Source: Massilia antarctica (lineage in GTDB: Bacteria > Pseudomonadota > Gammaproteobacteria > Burkholderiales > Burkholderiaceae_D). From it: a DNA stretch of 64,000 nt. The stretch lies in contig NZ_CP065053.1 in assembly GCF_015689335.1 (NCBI RefSeq), positions 6,882,001 through 6,946,000 on the forward strand, given 5' to 3'. The notes beneath the pieces were generated by a model. That model was not told where the DNA came from, ran no database searches, and worked only from the letters and a program-made list of their open reading frames with translations. Shown here piece after piece: positions 36,128-44,524 of this stretch. Both the position numbers and the translations under genes were made by a program. The stretch's first letter is position 1, and the number at the start of each line of letters is the position of its first letter.

Positions 36128-36232
36128 TCTACCGGCGTACGACTTCAGGCTGCCAGCGTGCGGCCAATGTCTACCGGCGTGCGACCGCAGGCAGCCGGGG
36201 TGCGGCGGCAGGCAGCCGGGGTGCGGCGGGAG
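36128..36232. repeat. 21-bp tandem repeat, five units
   Basis: Five consecutive 21-base units lie between the convergent MFS and glutathione-transferase genes. Units four and five (36191-36211 and 36212-36232) differ by one base, and units one and three share TCTACCGGCGT. Because 21 is a multiple of three, every frame shows heptads (for example STGVRLQ and AAGVRRQ), but no start with a ribosome-binding site supports translation. A short minisatellite is the simplest description. Confidence 0.75.
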
Positions 36233-36304
36233 GGTACGGGCAGCGACAGAACCAGCAGCCCGTGCCACGTCGTCCGTCACCCGGCCGGCGTACGTCCCCC
36301 GCAC

Positions 36305-37015
36305 TCAGCGGTCGAGTTCGGGGTAGTGCCGGAAAATGCCGTCTTCGTTAAACGCGATCCGCCGCTTCGAGGCCAGGTAAGCGGCAATATTGGGCCGCTG
36401 CGCCACCTGGTCGTGCAGCGCGACCAGCCCCGGATAGTCCGGTTCCAGCCGCATCATTGCCTTGGGAAATGCATAGCGCAAACCCTCCATCACCTGGAAC
36501 ATCGACAAATCCACGTAGGACAGGCGCGAGCCCACCAAAAACCGGCCGCGGCGCTTGGGCTGCTGGAGCACAGCCTCAAAGTAAGACAAGAACTTGGGAA
36601 TCCGGTTCCCGATAAAGTCGGCGGCGCGGCGTTTGGCTTCCTTTTTCTGATCCTCGTAATACAGCGACACGCCGACGGGATGATGCGTATCGTGCGCTTC
36701 GTTGACGAGATCGGCAATGGTCAGCTGCAACTGATGCGCCCACATGCGGCCCGCTTCGGCGCGCGGCGCGAGGCCATGGCGGGCGCCGAGGTACAGCAGG
36801 ATGTTGGCGGTCTGGCCGATGGTCAGCGCGCCGGCCGTGAGAAACGGTGGCGCGAACGATGGCGTGGCCTGGGCCGCGAGCGCTGCGGCGACCTTGCCGG
36901 CGCCGTGTTTCTGGCGCCCGACGTCGACATACGCGACGCCGGCCTCCTCCAGCGCCAGGCGGACGAATTCGCCGCGTCCCTGGATTGTTGGCCAATAATA
37001 AAGTTCGTACGTCAT
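36305..37015 (-). CDS. Glutathione S-transferase family protein
   Basis: The 236-residue protein has an N-terminal thioredoxin-like domain (TYELYYWPTIQGRGEFVRLAL, in part) in which Tyr at position 7 or Tyr4 could activate glutathione. It includes the cis-Pro region APPFLTAGALTIGQTANIL with the Ser/Gln-Thr-Ala glutathione-binding motif, and an all-helical C-terminal domain with RLSYVDLSMFQVMEGL. The start at 37015 is chosen because GGAGG lies close upstream. It resembles the sigma/eukaryote-like group. Likely detoxification; substrate unknown. Confidence 0.87.
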   Translation of the reverse strand: MTYELYYWPTIQGRGEFVRLALEEAGVAYVDVGRQKHGAGKVAAALAAQATPSFAPPFLTAGALTIGQTANILLYLGARHGLAPRAEAGRMWAHQLQLTIADLVNEAHDTHHPVGVSLYYEDQKKEAKRRAADFIGNRIPKFLSYFEAVLQQPKRRGRFLVGSRLSYVDLSMFQVMEGLRYAFPKAMMRLEPDYPGLVALHDQVAQRPNIAAYLASKRRIAFNEDGIFRHYPELDR

Positions 37016-37171
37016 CGCGCCTCCATGCAAGGATCAGTCGTGCGGGGATTATGGCCCATCCGGCCGAATGGCAGGCGGACGGCAGCGGCGCCGTTTTGGC
37101 CCGCCGCCCGCAAGAATCGCGTGCTTGAGCGATAATCTCTCACCATTCGTTTGCCAATACAAGGATTCACC

Positions 37172-38329
37172 GTGCTCAACTTCGACTTCTACAATCCGAC
37201 GCAGATCCTGTTCGGCCAGGGCCAGATCGCCGCCATCGCCAAACAGATTCCCGCGTCCGCGCGCGTGCTGCTCGTCTACGGCGGCGGCAGCATCAAGCAG
37301 AACGGCGTCTACGACGAGGTGCTGGCCGCCCTGGCCGGCTTCACCGTCACCGAATTCGCCGGCATCGAACCGAATCCCAGCTACGAAACCCTGATGCGCG
37401 CGATCGCCCAGGTCAAGGCCGAGAACATCGACTTCCTGCTCGCCGTGGGCGGCGGATCGGTCATCGACGGCACCAAGTTCATCGCCGCCGGCGCCCTGCT
37501 CGACGACGATCCGTGGACCATCCTCGAAAAGCGCGGTAACAATATCGTCGCCGCCATGCCGTTCGGCGCGGTGCTGACCCTGCCCGCGACCGGTTCCGAA
37601 ATGAACAGCGGCGGCGTCGTGACGCGCAAATCGACGCACGAAAAATTCTCGTTCATGAGCCGCAAGTGCTTCCCCAAGTTCGCCGTCCTCGACCCGAGCA
37701 AAACGTACTCGCTGCCCGCGCGCCAGGTCGGCAACGGCGTGGTGGACGCCTTTGCGCACGTGATGGAGCAGTACATGACCTACCCGGTCGGTGCCAAGGT
37801 CCAGGACCGCTTTGCCGAAGGCCTGCTGCTCACGCTCATCGAAGAAGGCCCGCAGGCACTGGCCAATCCCGACGATTACGACGTGCGCGCCAACATCATG
37901 TGGTGCGCCACCTTGGCCTTGAATGGCTTGATCGGCGCCGGCGTGCCGCAGGACTGGGCGACCCACATGATCGGCCATGAGCTGACCGCCCTGCACAATC
38001 TGGACCACGCCCAGACGCTCGCCATCGTCTTGCCAAGCATGCTGCGCGTGCGCAAGGATGCCAAGCGCGCCAAGCTGCTGCAGTTCGCCGAGCGCGTGTG
38101 GAACCTGTCCGGCGGCGATGAAGATACCCGCATCGAGGCGGCCATCACCCGCACCGAGGAATTCTTCGAGCAGATGGGCGTGAAAACGCGGCTGGGCGAC
38201 TACGGCCTTGGCGCCAGGGATCTCGACGGCATCGTGAGCGCGCTCGAAGCGCACCGCATGGTCAAACTCGGCGAGCAGCGCGACGTGACGCTCGACATCA
38301 GCCGCAAAGTGCTGGAGATGAGCCTGTAA
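37172..38329 (+). CDS. yqhD: Iron-dependent NADPH alcohol dehydrogenase (YqhD/BdhA type)
   Basis: The 385-residue group III alcohol dehydrogenase matches E. coli YqhD in length and N terminus (LNFDFYNPTQILFGQGQIA). NADPH-binding residues lie in VYGGGSIKQNGVYDEVL and VGGGSVIDGTKFIA. Metal ligands are expected in VVDAFAHVMEQYM (Asp and His) and IGHELTALHNLDHAQTLA (two His). YqhD reduces short-chain and peroxidation-derived aldehydes. GTG at 37172 is chosen because AAGGA lies six bases upstream and it matches the family start. Confidence 0.9.
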   Translation: MLNFDFYNPTQILFGQGQIAAIAKQIPASARVLLVYGGGSIKQNGVYDEVLAALAGFTVTEFAGIEPNPSYETLMRAIAQVKAENIDFLLAVGGGSVIDGTKFIAAGALLDDDPWTILEKRGNNIVAAMPFGAVLTLPATGSEMNSGGVVTRKSTHEKFSFMSRKCFPKFAVLDPSKTYSLPARQVGNGVVDAFAHVMEQYMTYPVGAKVQDRFAEGLLLTLIEEGPQALANPDDYDVRANIMWCATLALNGLIGAGVPQDWATHMIGHELTALHNLDHAQTLAIVLPSMLRVRKDAKRAKLLQFAERVWNLSGGDEDTRIEAAITRTEEFFEQMGVKTRLGDYGLGARDLDGIVSALEAHRMVKLGEQRDVTLDISRKVLEMSL

Positions 38330-38367
38330 CACAGGCGCAAGCCACGCCGCACGCCTTGGCGCGGGCA

Positions 38368-38395
38368 TTGCCGCCCGTGCCAGCTGTGATAAAAT
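38368..38395 (+). promoter_or_regulatory. Probable sigma-70 promoter upstream of the TPP riboswitch
   Basis: TTGCCG (38368-38373) and TAAAAT (38390-38395) are separated by 16 bases and lie about 10 bases before the riboswitch, as expected for its promoter. The match is fair, not perfect. Confidence 0.5.
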
Positions 38396-38403
38396 CGACA
38401 TTC

Positions 38404-38490
38404 GCTAGGGGTCCTGGGAGTTACTTTCCGGGTGAGAGATACCCTCCGTACCTGATCTGGATAATGCCAGCGAAGGAAAGCGCAAAGTAG
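38404..38490 (+). promoter_or_regulatory. TPP (THI-box) riboswitch
   Basis: The conserved aptamer elements are all present in order: AGGGGT at 38407-38412, a variable P3 arm, TGAGAGATACCC at 38433-38444, and the thi-box core CTGATCTGGATAATGCCAGC at 38452-38471, followed by GAAGGA. The aptamer binds thiamine pyrophosphate and shuts off expression when it is plentiful. Downstream TCCCCTCCTT (38491-38500) could pair with the aptamer's AGGGG or AAGGA strands and act as the expression platform. The controlled gene is the TonB-dependent receptor 83 bp downstream. Confidence 0.93.
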
Positions 38491-38572
38491 TCCCCTCCTT
38501 TGTCTGCTCCCCCCGTTGGCTCCGGCTTTTTCAAGCAACGCACCGCACGCCGGCGCGTAATACGAGCACACT

Positions 38573-40681
38573 ATGTCATCGCCAAAATTCAAGCAGTCCG
38601 TCATCGCCCTGTCCATCCTGCAGGCGTTCGCCTTTTCCGTTCACGCGCAAACGACCTCGCAAGCCATGCCTGAAGTCGTCGTCACCGGCGCCAAGCAGCT
38701 CGGCGCCGAGCGCGCTATGGTGGGCGGTTTCTCCGACACGCCGCTGCTGTACACGCCGGCCACGGTGGTGTCGATCAGCCGCGAACAGATGCAGGACTAC
38801 AGCATCCGCAACAGCACCGACGCCATGATGTTCGACGCCAGCGTCAGCGATGCGTACAACGCCGTCGGCTACGCCGAGCAGTTCTCGATCCGCGGTTTCG
38901 CGCTCAATAACGGCGCGAGCTACCGCAAGGACGGCATCGCCATCCCGGGCGACACCCAGATCCCGCTCGAAAACAAGGAGCGCATCGAGATCCTCAAGGG
39001 CTTGTCCGGCCTGCAGGCCGGCGTGACCGCGCCGGGCGGCATCGTCAACTACGTGCTCAAGCGCCCGACGGCCACGCCACTGCGCTCGGTCACCGTGGAA
39101 GCGCGCGAGCGCGGCACCGTGTACGGCACCGTGGACCTGGGCGGCCGCTTCGAGGACAAGCGCTTCGGCTACCGGATCAACGCCGCCGGCGAGCGCCTGC
39201 GCTCCTACGTCAAGGGCGCGGACGGCGAGCGCGCCTTCGTCTCCGGCGCCTTCGACTGGCAGATTTCGCCCCAGGCGCTGCTGCAGCTCGACATGGACTA
39301 CCAGAAGAAAACCCAGGTCACCGCGCCAGGCTACCAACTCATTCGCGGGGTCGCGCTGCCGACCAATATCTCGCCGAAAACGCTGCTTAATGAACAGCCG
39401 TGGACCAAGCCGGTCGACACCCGCACCAGCAATATCGGCTTGCGTTTCGAGTACCAGATCAACGACGCCTGGCGCACGACGATTAGCGCCAACAAGCATC
39501 AATTCAAACGCGACGACTTCACCGCCTTCCCTTACGGTTGCAGCAACGAGGGCGAGGGTTTCTATCCGGGCTACTGCTCGAACGGCGACTACGACGTGTA
39601 CGATTACCAGAGCGTGGGCGAACGCAAGTCGCCGCTCGGCGCGCAGGCGCTGTTGCAGGGTAAGTTCGCCACCGGCGCGATCGGCCACGAACTGACGTTC
39701 GGTGCGACGTATCTTGAACGCAGCGACAAGGCCGGCGAGTATGTGTACGACTACGTCGGCTACAGCAATATCTACAACAACCTGATCGTCCCGCCGGTCG
39801 ACGCCAGCCGCACGACCGGTCCAATCACCGAACGCCTGAACGACCATGAACGCGGCTTCGTGGTGCAGGACATCCTGTCGCTGGGCGCGCAGTTCAAACT
39901 GCACACCGGCTTGCGCTACGCCGCCATCAAGCGCAATGCGACCAGCGACACCAGCTTCCTGCTGCCGAACGTGGCGCTGGTGTACAACCCCACGCCCGAC
40001 TGGACGATCTACGGCTCGCTGGCGCACGGAATGGAACACGGCGGCGTGGCGCCCAAACGCACCACCAATCAATTCGCGTCGCTGCAACCGAGCCGCTCGA
40101 AGCAGGTGGAATTTGGCGTCAAGGCGCTGGTGGGCGAAACGCTGAGCATGTCGGCATCGGTGTTCAGCATCGTCAAGGGGCTGGAATACACCAACGCGGC
40201 CAATACCTTTGTCCGCAGCGGGGAACAAAAGCACAACGGGCTGGAACTGGCTGCCCAAGGCAAGGCTGGCAAGGATTTGAAGTACAGCGTCTCGCTGACG
40301 GCGCTCGACACGCAGCAGGAAGGCACCGGCACCGCGTCGCTGGACGGCAAGCGCGTGACCAACGTACCGAAGTTCAAGACGGCGACGGTGCTGGAATACG
40401 CGGTGCCGGCGGTCGCGGGTCTGAAGGTGAACGGCATGTGGCAGTACACCGGCAAGAAAGCGTTCGACATCGAAAACAAAACGATGGTGTCGGGTTACAG
40501 CGTGTTCAACCTGGGCACGGCTTACGCGACGCGTATCGCCGGTGTGTCGACGACCGTACGCGCGACGGTCGACAACGTGGCGAACAAGTTCTACTGGCGC
40601 GACGTGACGCAGGAGCTGGGCGGCTATCTGCTGCCGGGTGCTCCGCGTACGGTGCGGGTGTCGGCGCAGTTTGATTTCTAA
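38573..40681 (+). CDS. TonB-dependent outer-membrane receptor under TPP riboswitch control
   Basis: The 702-residue protein has a signal peptide (residues about 1-25, ending SVHAQ) and a TonB box PEVVVTGA (33-40). A plug domain (about 55-180) contains IRNSTDAMMFDASVSDAYN and ENKERIEILKGLSGLQAG. The 22-strand barrel ends in RTVRVSAQFDF with the terminal Phe required for outer-membrane assembly. By similarity it looks like the ferrichrome/siderophore class, but the TPP riboswitch in its leader indicates a role in uptake of thiamine, its phosphates or a precursor. The ATG at 38573 is the only sensible start. Confidence 0.9.
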   Translation: MSSPKFKQSVIALSILQAFAFSVHAQTTSQAMPEVVVTGAKQLGAERAMVGGFSDTPLLYTPATVVSISREQMQDYSIRNSTDAMMFDASVSDAYNAVGYAEQFSIRGFALNNGASYRKDGIAIPGDTQIPLENKERIEILKGLSGLQAGVTAPGGIVNYVLKRPTATPLRSVTVEARERGTVYGTVDLGGRFEDKRFGYRINAAGERLRSYVKGADGERAFVSGAFDWQISPQALLQLDMDYQKKTQVTAPGYQLIRGVALPTNISPKTLLNEQPWTKPVDTRTSNIGLRFEYQINDAWRTTISANKHQFKRDDFTAFPYGCSNEGEGFYPGYCSNGDYDVYDYQSVGERKSPLGAQALLQGKFATGAIGHELTFGATYLERSDKAGEYVYDYVGYSNIYNNLIVPPVDASRTTGPITERLNDHERGFVVQDILSLGAQFKLHTGLRYAAIKRNATSDTSFLLPNVALVYNPTPDWTIYGSLAHGMEHGGVAPKRTTNQFASLQPSRSKQVEFGVKALVGETLSMSASVFSIVKGLEYTNAANTFVRSGEQKHNGLELAAQGKAGKDLKYSVSLTALDTQQEGTGTASLDGKRVTNVPKFKTATVLEYAVPAVAGLKVNGMWQYTGKKAFDIENKTMVSGYSVFNLGTAYATRIAGVSTTVRATVDNVANKFYWRDVTQELGGYLLPGAPRTVRVSAQFDF

Positions 40682-40699
40682 GGCTGCCCGCTAGATTTA

Positions 40700-40965
40700 G
40701 ATCCGTCGTTCCCGCGCCAAGGCGGCACTCGGCGGGAACTGGCTTTTGGACTCGATGGCGTTAGGTTCAGCGTTTTTCTGACCACGAACTCCAAGACCGT
40801 CATTCCCGCGAAGGCGGGAATCCAAGTCCGATGCTCAGCCAACGGCTACGGAACAAAATTGGGTTCCCGCCTTCGCGGGAACGACGGAGCATAAGTTAGC
40901 GCCATTTGGAACCGACCTCTGACTTTGCACAGTTCCAAGAGATTTGAGGAGTTTCCTTGAAACTG
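40700..40965. repeat. Composite dispersed repeat, copy 2, with three palindromes
   Basis: The 313-base gap between the TonB receptor and the kinase gene has no gene. Bases 40735-40965 are the inverted counterpart of 4349-4593. Three palindromes occur: 40708-40739 (arms GTTCCC/GGGAAC, spacer GCGCCAAGGCGGCACTCGGC), 40802-40821 (ATTCCCGCGAAGGCGGGAAT) and 40863-40882 (GTTCCCGCCTTCGCGGGAAC). They separate convergent genes and may act as transcription stops. Confidence 0.85.
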
Positions 40966-40994
40966 GGCGCTGCGCAGGGAACGACGGCGACGAG

Positions 40995-41516
40995 TTAGCT
41001 GTACGCGCTGAGCAACCGTACCGCCTGCACCATCCGCTCTTCCAGGCTCCCCGTCACCAGCGAATACCCGATCCCCCGCTCATCGAGCATCTGCACCACC
41101 TGCTCATGAATCGTCTGGCGCACCGCCTCCGATTCGCGCTGCAATCCATCCGCCTCCCACGGCCCGTCCGGTGCCGTCACGAACGTCATCGCATAGTCAT
41201 GGCGCTGCTCCAGCAGCGACAACTGGGCATCGACCCTGCTCCAGTACCAGCGGCTGTAAATGGCCGTCATCAGCGGCGTGGTGTCGCAGAACAGGAAGCG
41301 GGTCGCTTGCCGCGCTGCCGCATCTTCGCGCGCCATCTGGGTCTGCGCAATCGGAAACTGATCGCTCTCGCGCGGCACGCGGCCGGTGGTATCGACAAAC
41401 TCGCGCAGGTACTCGGGCACCCACACGGTTCCGAAATGCGCCGCCAGCGCGGCGGCCAAGGTCGATTTCCCCGACGACTCAGCGCCCAGGATGGCGACCC
41501 GCAGCACCGGCGTCAT
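40995..41516 (-). CDS. NadR-like P-loop kinase (AAA_28 family)
   Basis: The 173-residue protein has Walker A GAESSGKST near the N terminus, followed by VWVPEYLREFVD, which resembles the ribosylnicotinamide-kinase domain of NadR (E-Y-x-R-E). CDTTPLMTAIYSRWYW also fits that domain. It lacks the NadR nucleotidyltransferase and DNA-binding domains. The start at 41516 overlaps the pnuC stop by 4 bases (ATGA), so the two are co-translated. PnuC-type channels depend on a kinase that traps the vitamin after entry, so this is the likely trapping enzyme, for nicotinamide riboside or, given the neighbouring TPP-controlled receptor, thiamine. Confidence 0.85.
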   Translation of the reverse strand: MTPVLRVAILGAESSGKSTLAAALAAHFGTVWVPEYLREFVDTTGRVPRESDQFPIAQTQMAREDAAARQATRFLFCDTTPLMTAIYSRWYWSRVDAQLSLLEQRHDYAMTFVTAPDGPWEADGLQRESEAVRQTIHEQVVQMLDERGIGYSLVTGSLEERMVQAVRLLSAYS

Positions 41517-42109
41517 GGTTTGCCGTCCGCGGCGCGCACCCAGGCTCGCCAGCCGAAACAGGCCATCACGACAAAGGCCGCATACAGCACCGCCGTCGCA
41601 TGCAGGTCCTTGTGGATGTACAGACCGACATACAGCACGTCGACCACGATCCACACGATCCAGTTTTCAACCTTCTTGCGCGATAAAAGCAGCTGGCCGA
41701 GCAGGCTGCCCGCCGTCAGAAAACCGTCGATGTGCGGCACGTCGGTGTCGGTCAGGGTGCGCAGCGCATAGCCGATCGCGGCGAACAGCAGCAGCCAGCC
41801 GGCGATGCCGCCGATCCAGCCACGCGCGCTCGAGCGCGTCACCACCAGCGGCGAATGCTGTTCGCCGCCGTACAGCCACTGATACCATCCCCACACCGAC
41901 ACGGCAATGAACACGCCCTGCAGCCCCATGTCGCCATACAGGCGCGCATTGAAGAAGACGACGCCGTAGACGGCCGACGAGATGATCGCGAACAGCCACG
42001 CCCAGTGCGTCTGGCGGATATTGAGCACGACGGTGATGACCGACAGGACCAGCGCCGTCAATTCGAGCGGTGTGGTGGCCATGCCAAGCAGGACAAAGGA
42101 TTCGTTCAT
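41513..42109 (-). CDS. pnuC: PnuC-family vitamin transporter
   Basis: The 198-residue inner-membrane protein has about seven hydrophobic segments and PnuC landmarks: VLNIRQTHWAWLFAIISSAVY, YGDMGLQGVFIAVSVWGWYQW, and SRKKVENWIVWIVVDVLYVGLY in parts. The family takes up nicotinamide riboside (PnuC), thiamine (PnuT) or riboflavin (PnuX) by facilitated diffusion. ATG at 42109 is used; it lacks a good ribosome-binding site, and a second ATG at 42082 is possible. No TPP riboswitch was found upstream of this gene. It is the first gene of a two-gene operon with the NadR-like kinase. Confidence 0.87.
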   Translation of the reverse strand: MNESFVLLGMATTPLELTALVLSVITVVLNIRQTHWAWLFAIISSAVYGVVFFNARLYGDMGLQGVFIAVSVWGWYQWLYGGEQHSPLVVTRSSARGWIGGIAGWLLLFAAIGYALRTLTDTDVPHIDGFLTAGSLLGQLLLSRKKVENWIVWIVVDVLYVGLYIHKDLHATAVLYAAFVVMACFGWRAWVRAADGKP

Positions 42110-42160
42110 ACGGAGGGAGTGGCGGAAAGTGGCGCAATTGTAGCGTATGCGCCGCTTTCC

Positions 42161-42185
42161 AAAAGGTGGGAACGCCGTCCCCACC
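42161..42185 (-). terminator. Intrinsic terminator of the S46 peptidase gene
   Basis: On the minus strand GGTGGGGA pairs with TTCCCACC (one G-U pair) around a CGGCG loop and is followed by TTTT. It lies about 11 bases after the peptidase stop codon and upstream of pnuC, so pnuC has its own promoter. Confidence 0.75.
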
Positions 42186-42195
42186 CTTGCCCGCC

Positions 42196-44343
42196 TTATT
42201 TGCGCGGATACTTGATGGTCATTTCCTTGAGCAGGTTGTCGGCATGGTCGACTTCCTTCATCACCCACAGCATGTAGCGGATGTCCACGTGAATGGCGCG
42301 CGTGATGTCGCTGTCGAAGTACCAGTCCTTGGTCACCGATTCATAGGTCGAATCGAAGTTCAGGCCAACCAGTTCGCCACGCTTGTTCATCACCGCGGAA
42401 CCGGAATTGCCACCCGTGGTATCGGCGCTGGACAGGAAATTGACCGGCACCGTGTTCAGTACAGGGTCCTTGAACACGCCATACCGCTTTGCCTTGACCG
42501 CATCGAGCAGCGGCTTCGGTGCGTTGAACGGCTCGGCCGCGGTGTGTTTCTCGACGATGCCTTCCACCGTCGTGAACGGCCCCTTGACGATACCGTCGCG
42601 CGGCGAGTACGGCGCCACCGTGCCGAAGGTCACGCGCAGGGTCGAATTGGCGTCGGCGTACACCGGTTTGCCTTGCGATTTTTTCCACGCGATCACGGCC
42701 GACATGTATTGCGGGATGATGCGTTCAAGGTTGCCGTCGATTTCCTTGCGGCGGTTTTCCAGCGCCATGGTCACCTCATGCAGCTTGACGGCCAGCTTGA
42801 TGAAGGCGTCGTCCGACTTGGCAAACGCCGCGGCATCCTTGCCGATCCAGCCCAGGCGCTTGGCGGTGTCGCCCAGTTCCGACTGTTTGTACAGCACGCC
42901 GACGGCGCCAGGGTCCGGCAGCAATGCGTCCAGGCCTTGCGGATGCATCTTCGCGGCCAGCTTCTGGTAGCGCTGCAGGCCGGCGCCGAAGCGCGCCTCG
43001 TCCACCTTGCCGACGTACGATTGCTCAAGGCGGGTCAGGCGCGCCTTGATGAACGACAGGTCGCGCTCCTGGTAGCCGGATTCGCGCTTGGCGTCCGGCT
43101 TGGCCGCTTCCAGCGCCAGGCGGTACACCGTGCGCGCGCTTTTCAGCAGGTCGCTGTTGCTGGCGACCGACCAGGCGAATTCCTGTTCCGACAGCGCCAT
43201 GTCAGCGGCGATGGCCGTGTCCAGGTCGGCCAGCAAGGTCGGCGACACGCCCTGCTGGTTACCCGGCTTGTTGAACCAGGCGCGGAATTCGGCATCCTGC
43301 ACATCCTTGATGGCGGCGATGTCCTTGCGCGCAAAGCCGTCGAGCAGGCCCTGGGTTTTCTTGAGCACGTTGTTGATGCCCTTGACCACGCTGGCGTAGC
43401 GCACGTCGTGGGCGGCATTGCCCTTGGTGGCGGCGGCGATGACGGCCAGGTCGGCCTGCATCTCGGCCACGCGCACCGGGAAGTTGGCGTCGCGCGCGAA
43501 GCGGATCTCGGACGGCAGCTTGTAGCGGCTGGTGCGGCCGGGGTAGCCGGCCAGCAGGATCGGATCGCCGTTCTTCAGGCCTTCGGCCGAGACGACCAGG
43601 AAGTCCTTCGATTTGTACGGCACATTGTCGGGCGACGGATCGGCCGGACGGCCATCCTTGCCGACATAGGCGCGCAGGAAGGAAAAGTCGCCGGTCTGGC
43701 GCGGCCACTCGAAGTTATCGACGTCGCCGCCGAAATTGCCGATCATGTCCGATGGCGCGTACACCAGGCGCACATCGCGGATCATCAACTGGCGGATGCG
43801 GTAATACTCAAGACCGCGGTGAAAGCTCGGGACCGAGCAGCGGTAGGCTTTGTCGGTTTCGCATTCGGCGGTCAGGGCCTTGATGCGGTTCTGGACTTCT
43901 TCGTTGCGCTCGCGCCCGGACATGGTCGGCGACAGGCCCTTGAGCACGCGGTCGGTGACGTTTTCGACTTTTTCGGTGACATAGACCAGGGTATTCGGTC
44001 CGCCCGGCAGTTCGGCGTCGCGCGTCTTGGCGAGAAAGCCGTTGACGATGTAGTTCTTGTCGGCGGTCGAATTGCGCTGGATGGCGCCATAGGCGCAGTG
44101 GTGATTGGTGACCACCAGTCCATCGCCGGACACGAACGAGGCCGAGCAGCCGCCCAGCGACACAATGGCGCTCATGGGGTGCTTGGACAGGTCGGCCAGC
44201 TTCTCGGCAGGGATGGTGATGCCGATGCGTTTCAGTTCCGACGACAGTTGTGGAAGCTGGTATGGCTGCCACTGGCCTTCATCGGCATTCGCGGTAGCGA
44301 ATACGCCGAGCAGGGCGACGGGTAAGGCGATGGATTTCAACAA
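42196..44343 (-). CDS. S46-family dipeptidyl-peptidase (DPP7/DPP11 type)
   Basis: The product of about 715 residues is a periplasmic serine exopeptidase of clan PA that removes dipeptides from peptides. The triad is visible: His in VVTNHHCAYGAIQ, Asp in NFGGDVDNFEWPR, Ser in DTTGGNSGSAVMN. A signal peptide LKSIALPVALLGVFATANA precedes the mature domain. By counting from the catalytic Ser (Ser655 in the reference numbering), the specificity position 673 is Ser, in LNFDSTYES, neither Gly as in DPP7 nor Arg as in DPP11. The start is uncertain: TTG at 44343, with GGGG upstream, is preferred over an ATG 45 codons earlier that would put the signal peptide inside the protein. Confidence 0.85.
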   Translation of the reverse strand: MLKSIALPVALLGVFATANADEGQWQPYQLPQLSSELKRIGITIPAEKLADLSKHPMSAIVSLGGCSASFVSGDGLVVTNHHCAYGAIQRNSTADKNYIVNGFLAKTRDAELPGGPNTLVYVTEKVENVTDRVLKGLSPTMSGRERNEEVQNRIKALTAECETDKAYRCSVPSFHRGLEYYRIRQLMIRDVRLVYAPSDMIGNFGGDVDNFEWPRQTGDFSFLRAYVGKDGRPADPSPDNVPYKSKDFLVVSAEGLKNGDPILLAGYPGRTSRYKLPSEIRFARDANFPVRVAEMQADLAVIAAATKGNAAHDVRYASVVKGINNVLKKTQGLLDGFARKDIAAIKDVQDAEFRAWFNKPGNQQGVSPTLLADLDTAIAADMALSEQEFAWSVASNSDLLKSARTVYRLALEAAKPDAKRESGYQERDLSFIKARLTRLEQSYVGKVDEARFGAGLQRYQKLAAKMHPQGLDALLPDPGAVGVLYKQSELGDTAKRLGWIGKDAAAFAKSDDAFIKLAVKLHEVTMALENRRKEIDGNLERIIPQYMSAVIAWKKSQGKPVYADANSTLRVTFGTVAPYSPRDGIVKGPFTTVEGIVEKHTAAEPFNAPKPLLDAVKAKRYGVFKDPVLNTVPVNFLSSADTTGGNSGSAVMNKRGELVGLNFDSTYESVTKDWYFDSDITRAIHVDIRYMLWVMKEVDHADNLLKEMTIKYPRK

Positions 44344-44524
44344 GATATACCCCAGAAGATAAAAGCAATCGGGGAGTATATCGCCGATGCAAAGCGGTGC
44401 AAATGATTTTGTCGGGGGCGTATTGACGGCCGGCGTGCCGCAAGCGTACGTTCGCCGGCGCGACGAAGGCATCGGCAAAGCCCTGCGTTACAATTGACAG
44501 TCAAAAAACAATCACCTTCATTCC

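Noticed and set aside
36108..36326. Cysteine-rich heptad frame after the MFS gene, a possible small peptide
   Set aside because: It is a by-product of the 21-bp tandem repeat; any frame gives heptads and no ribosome-binding site is present.
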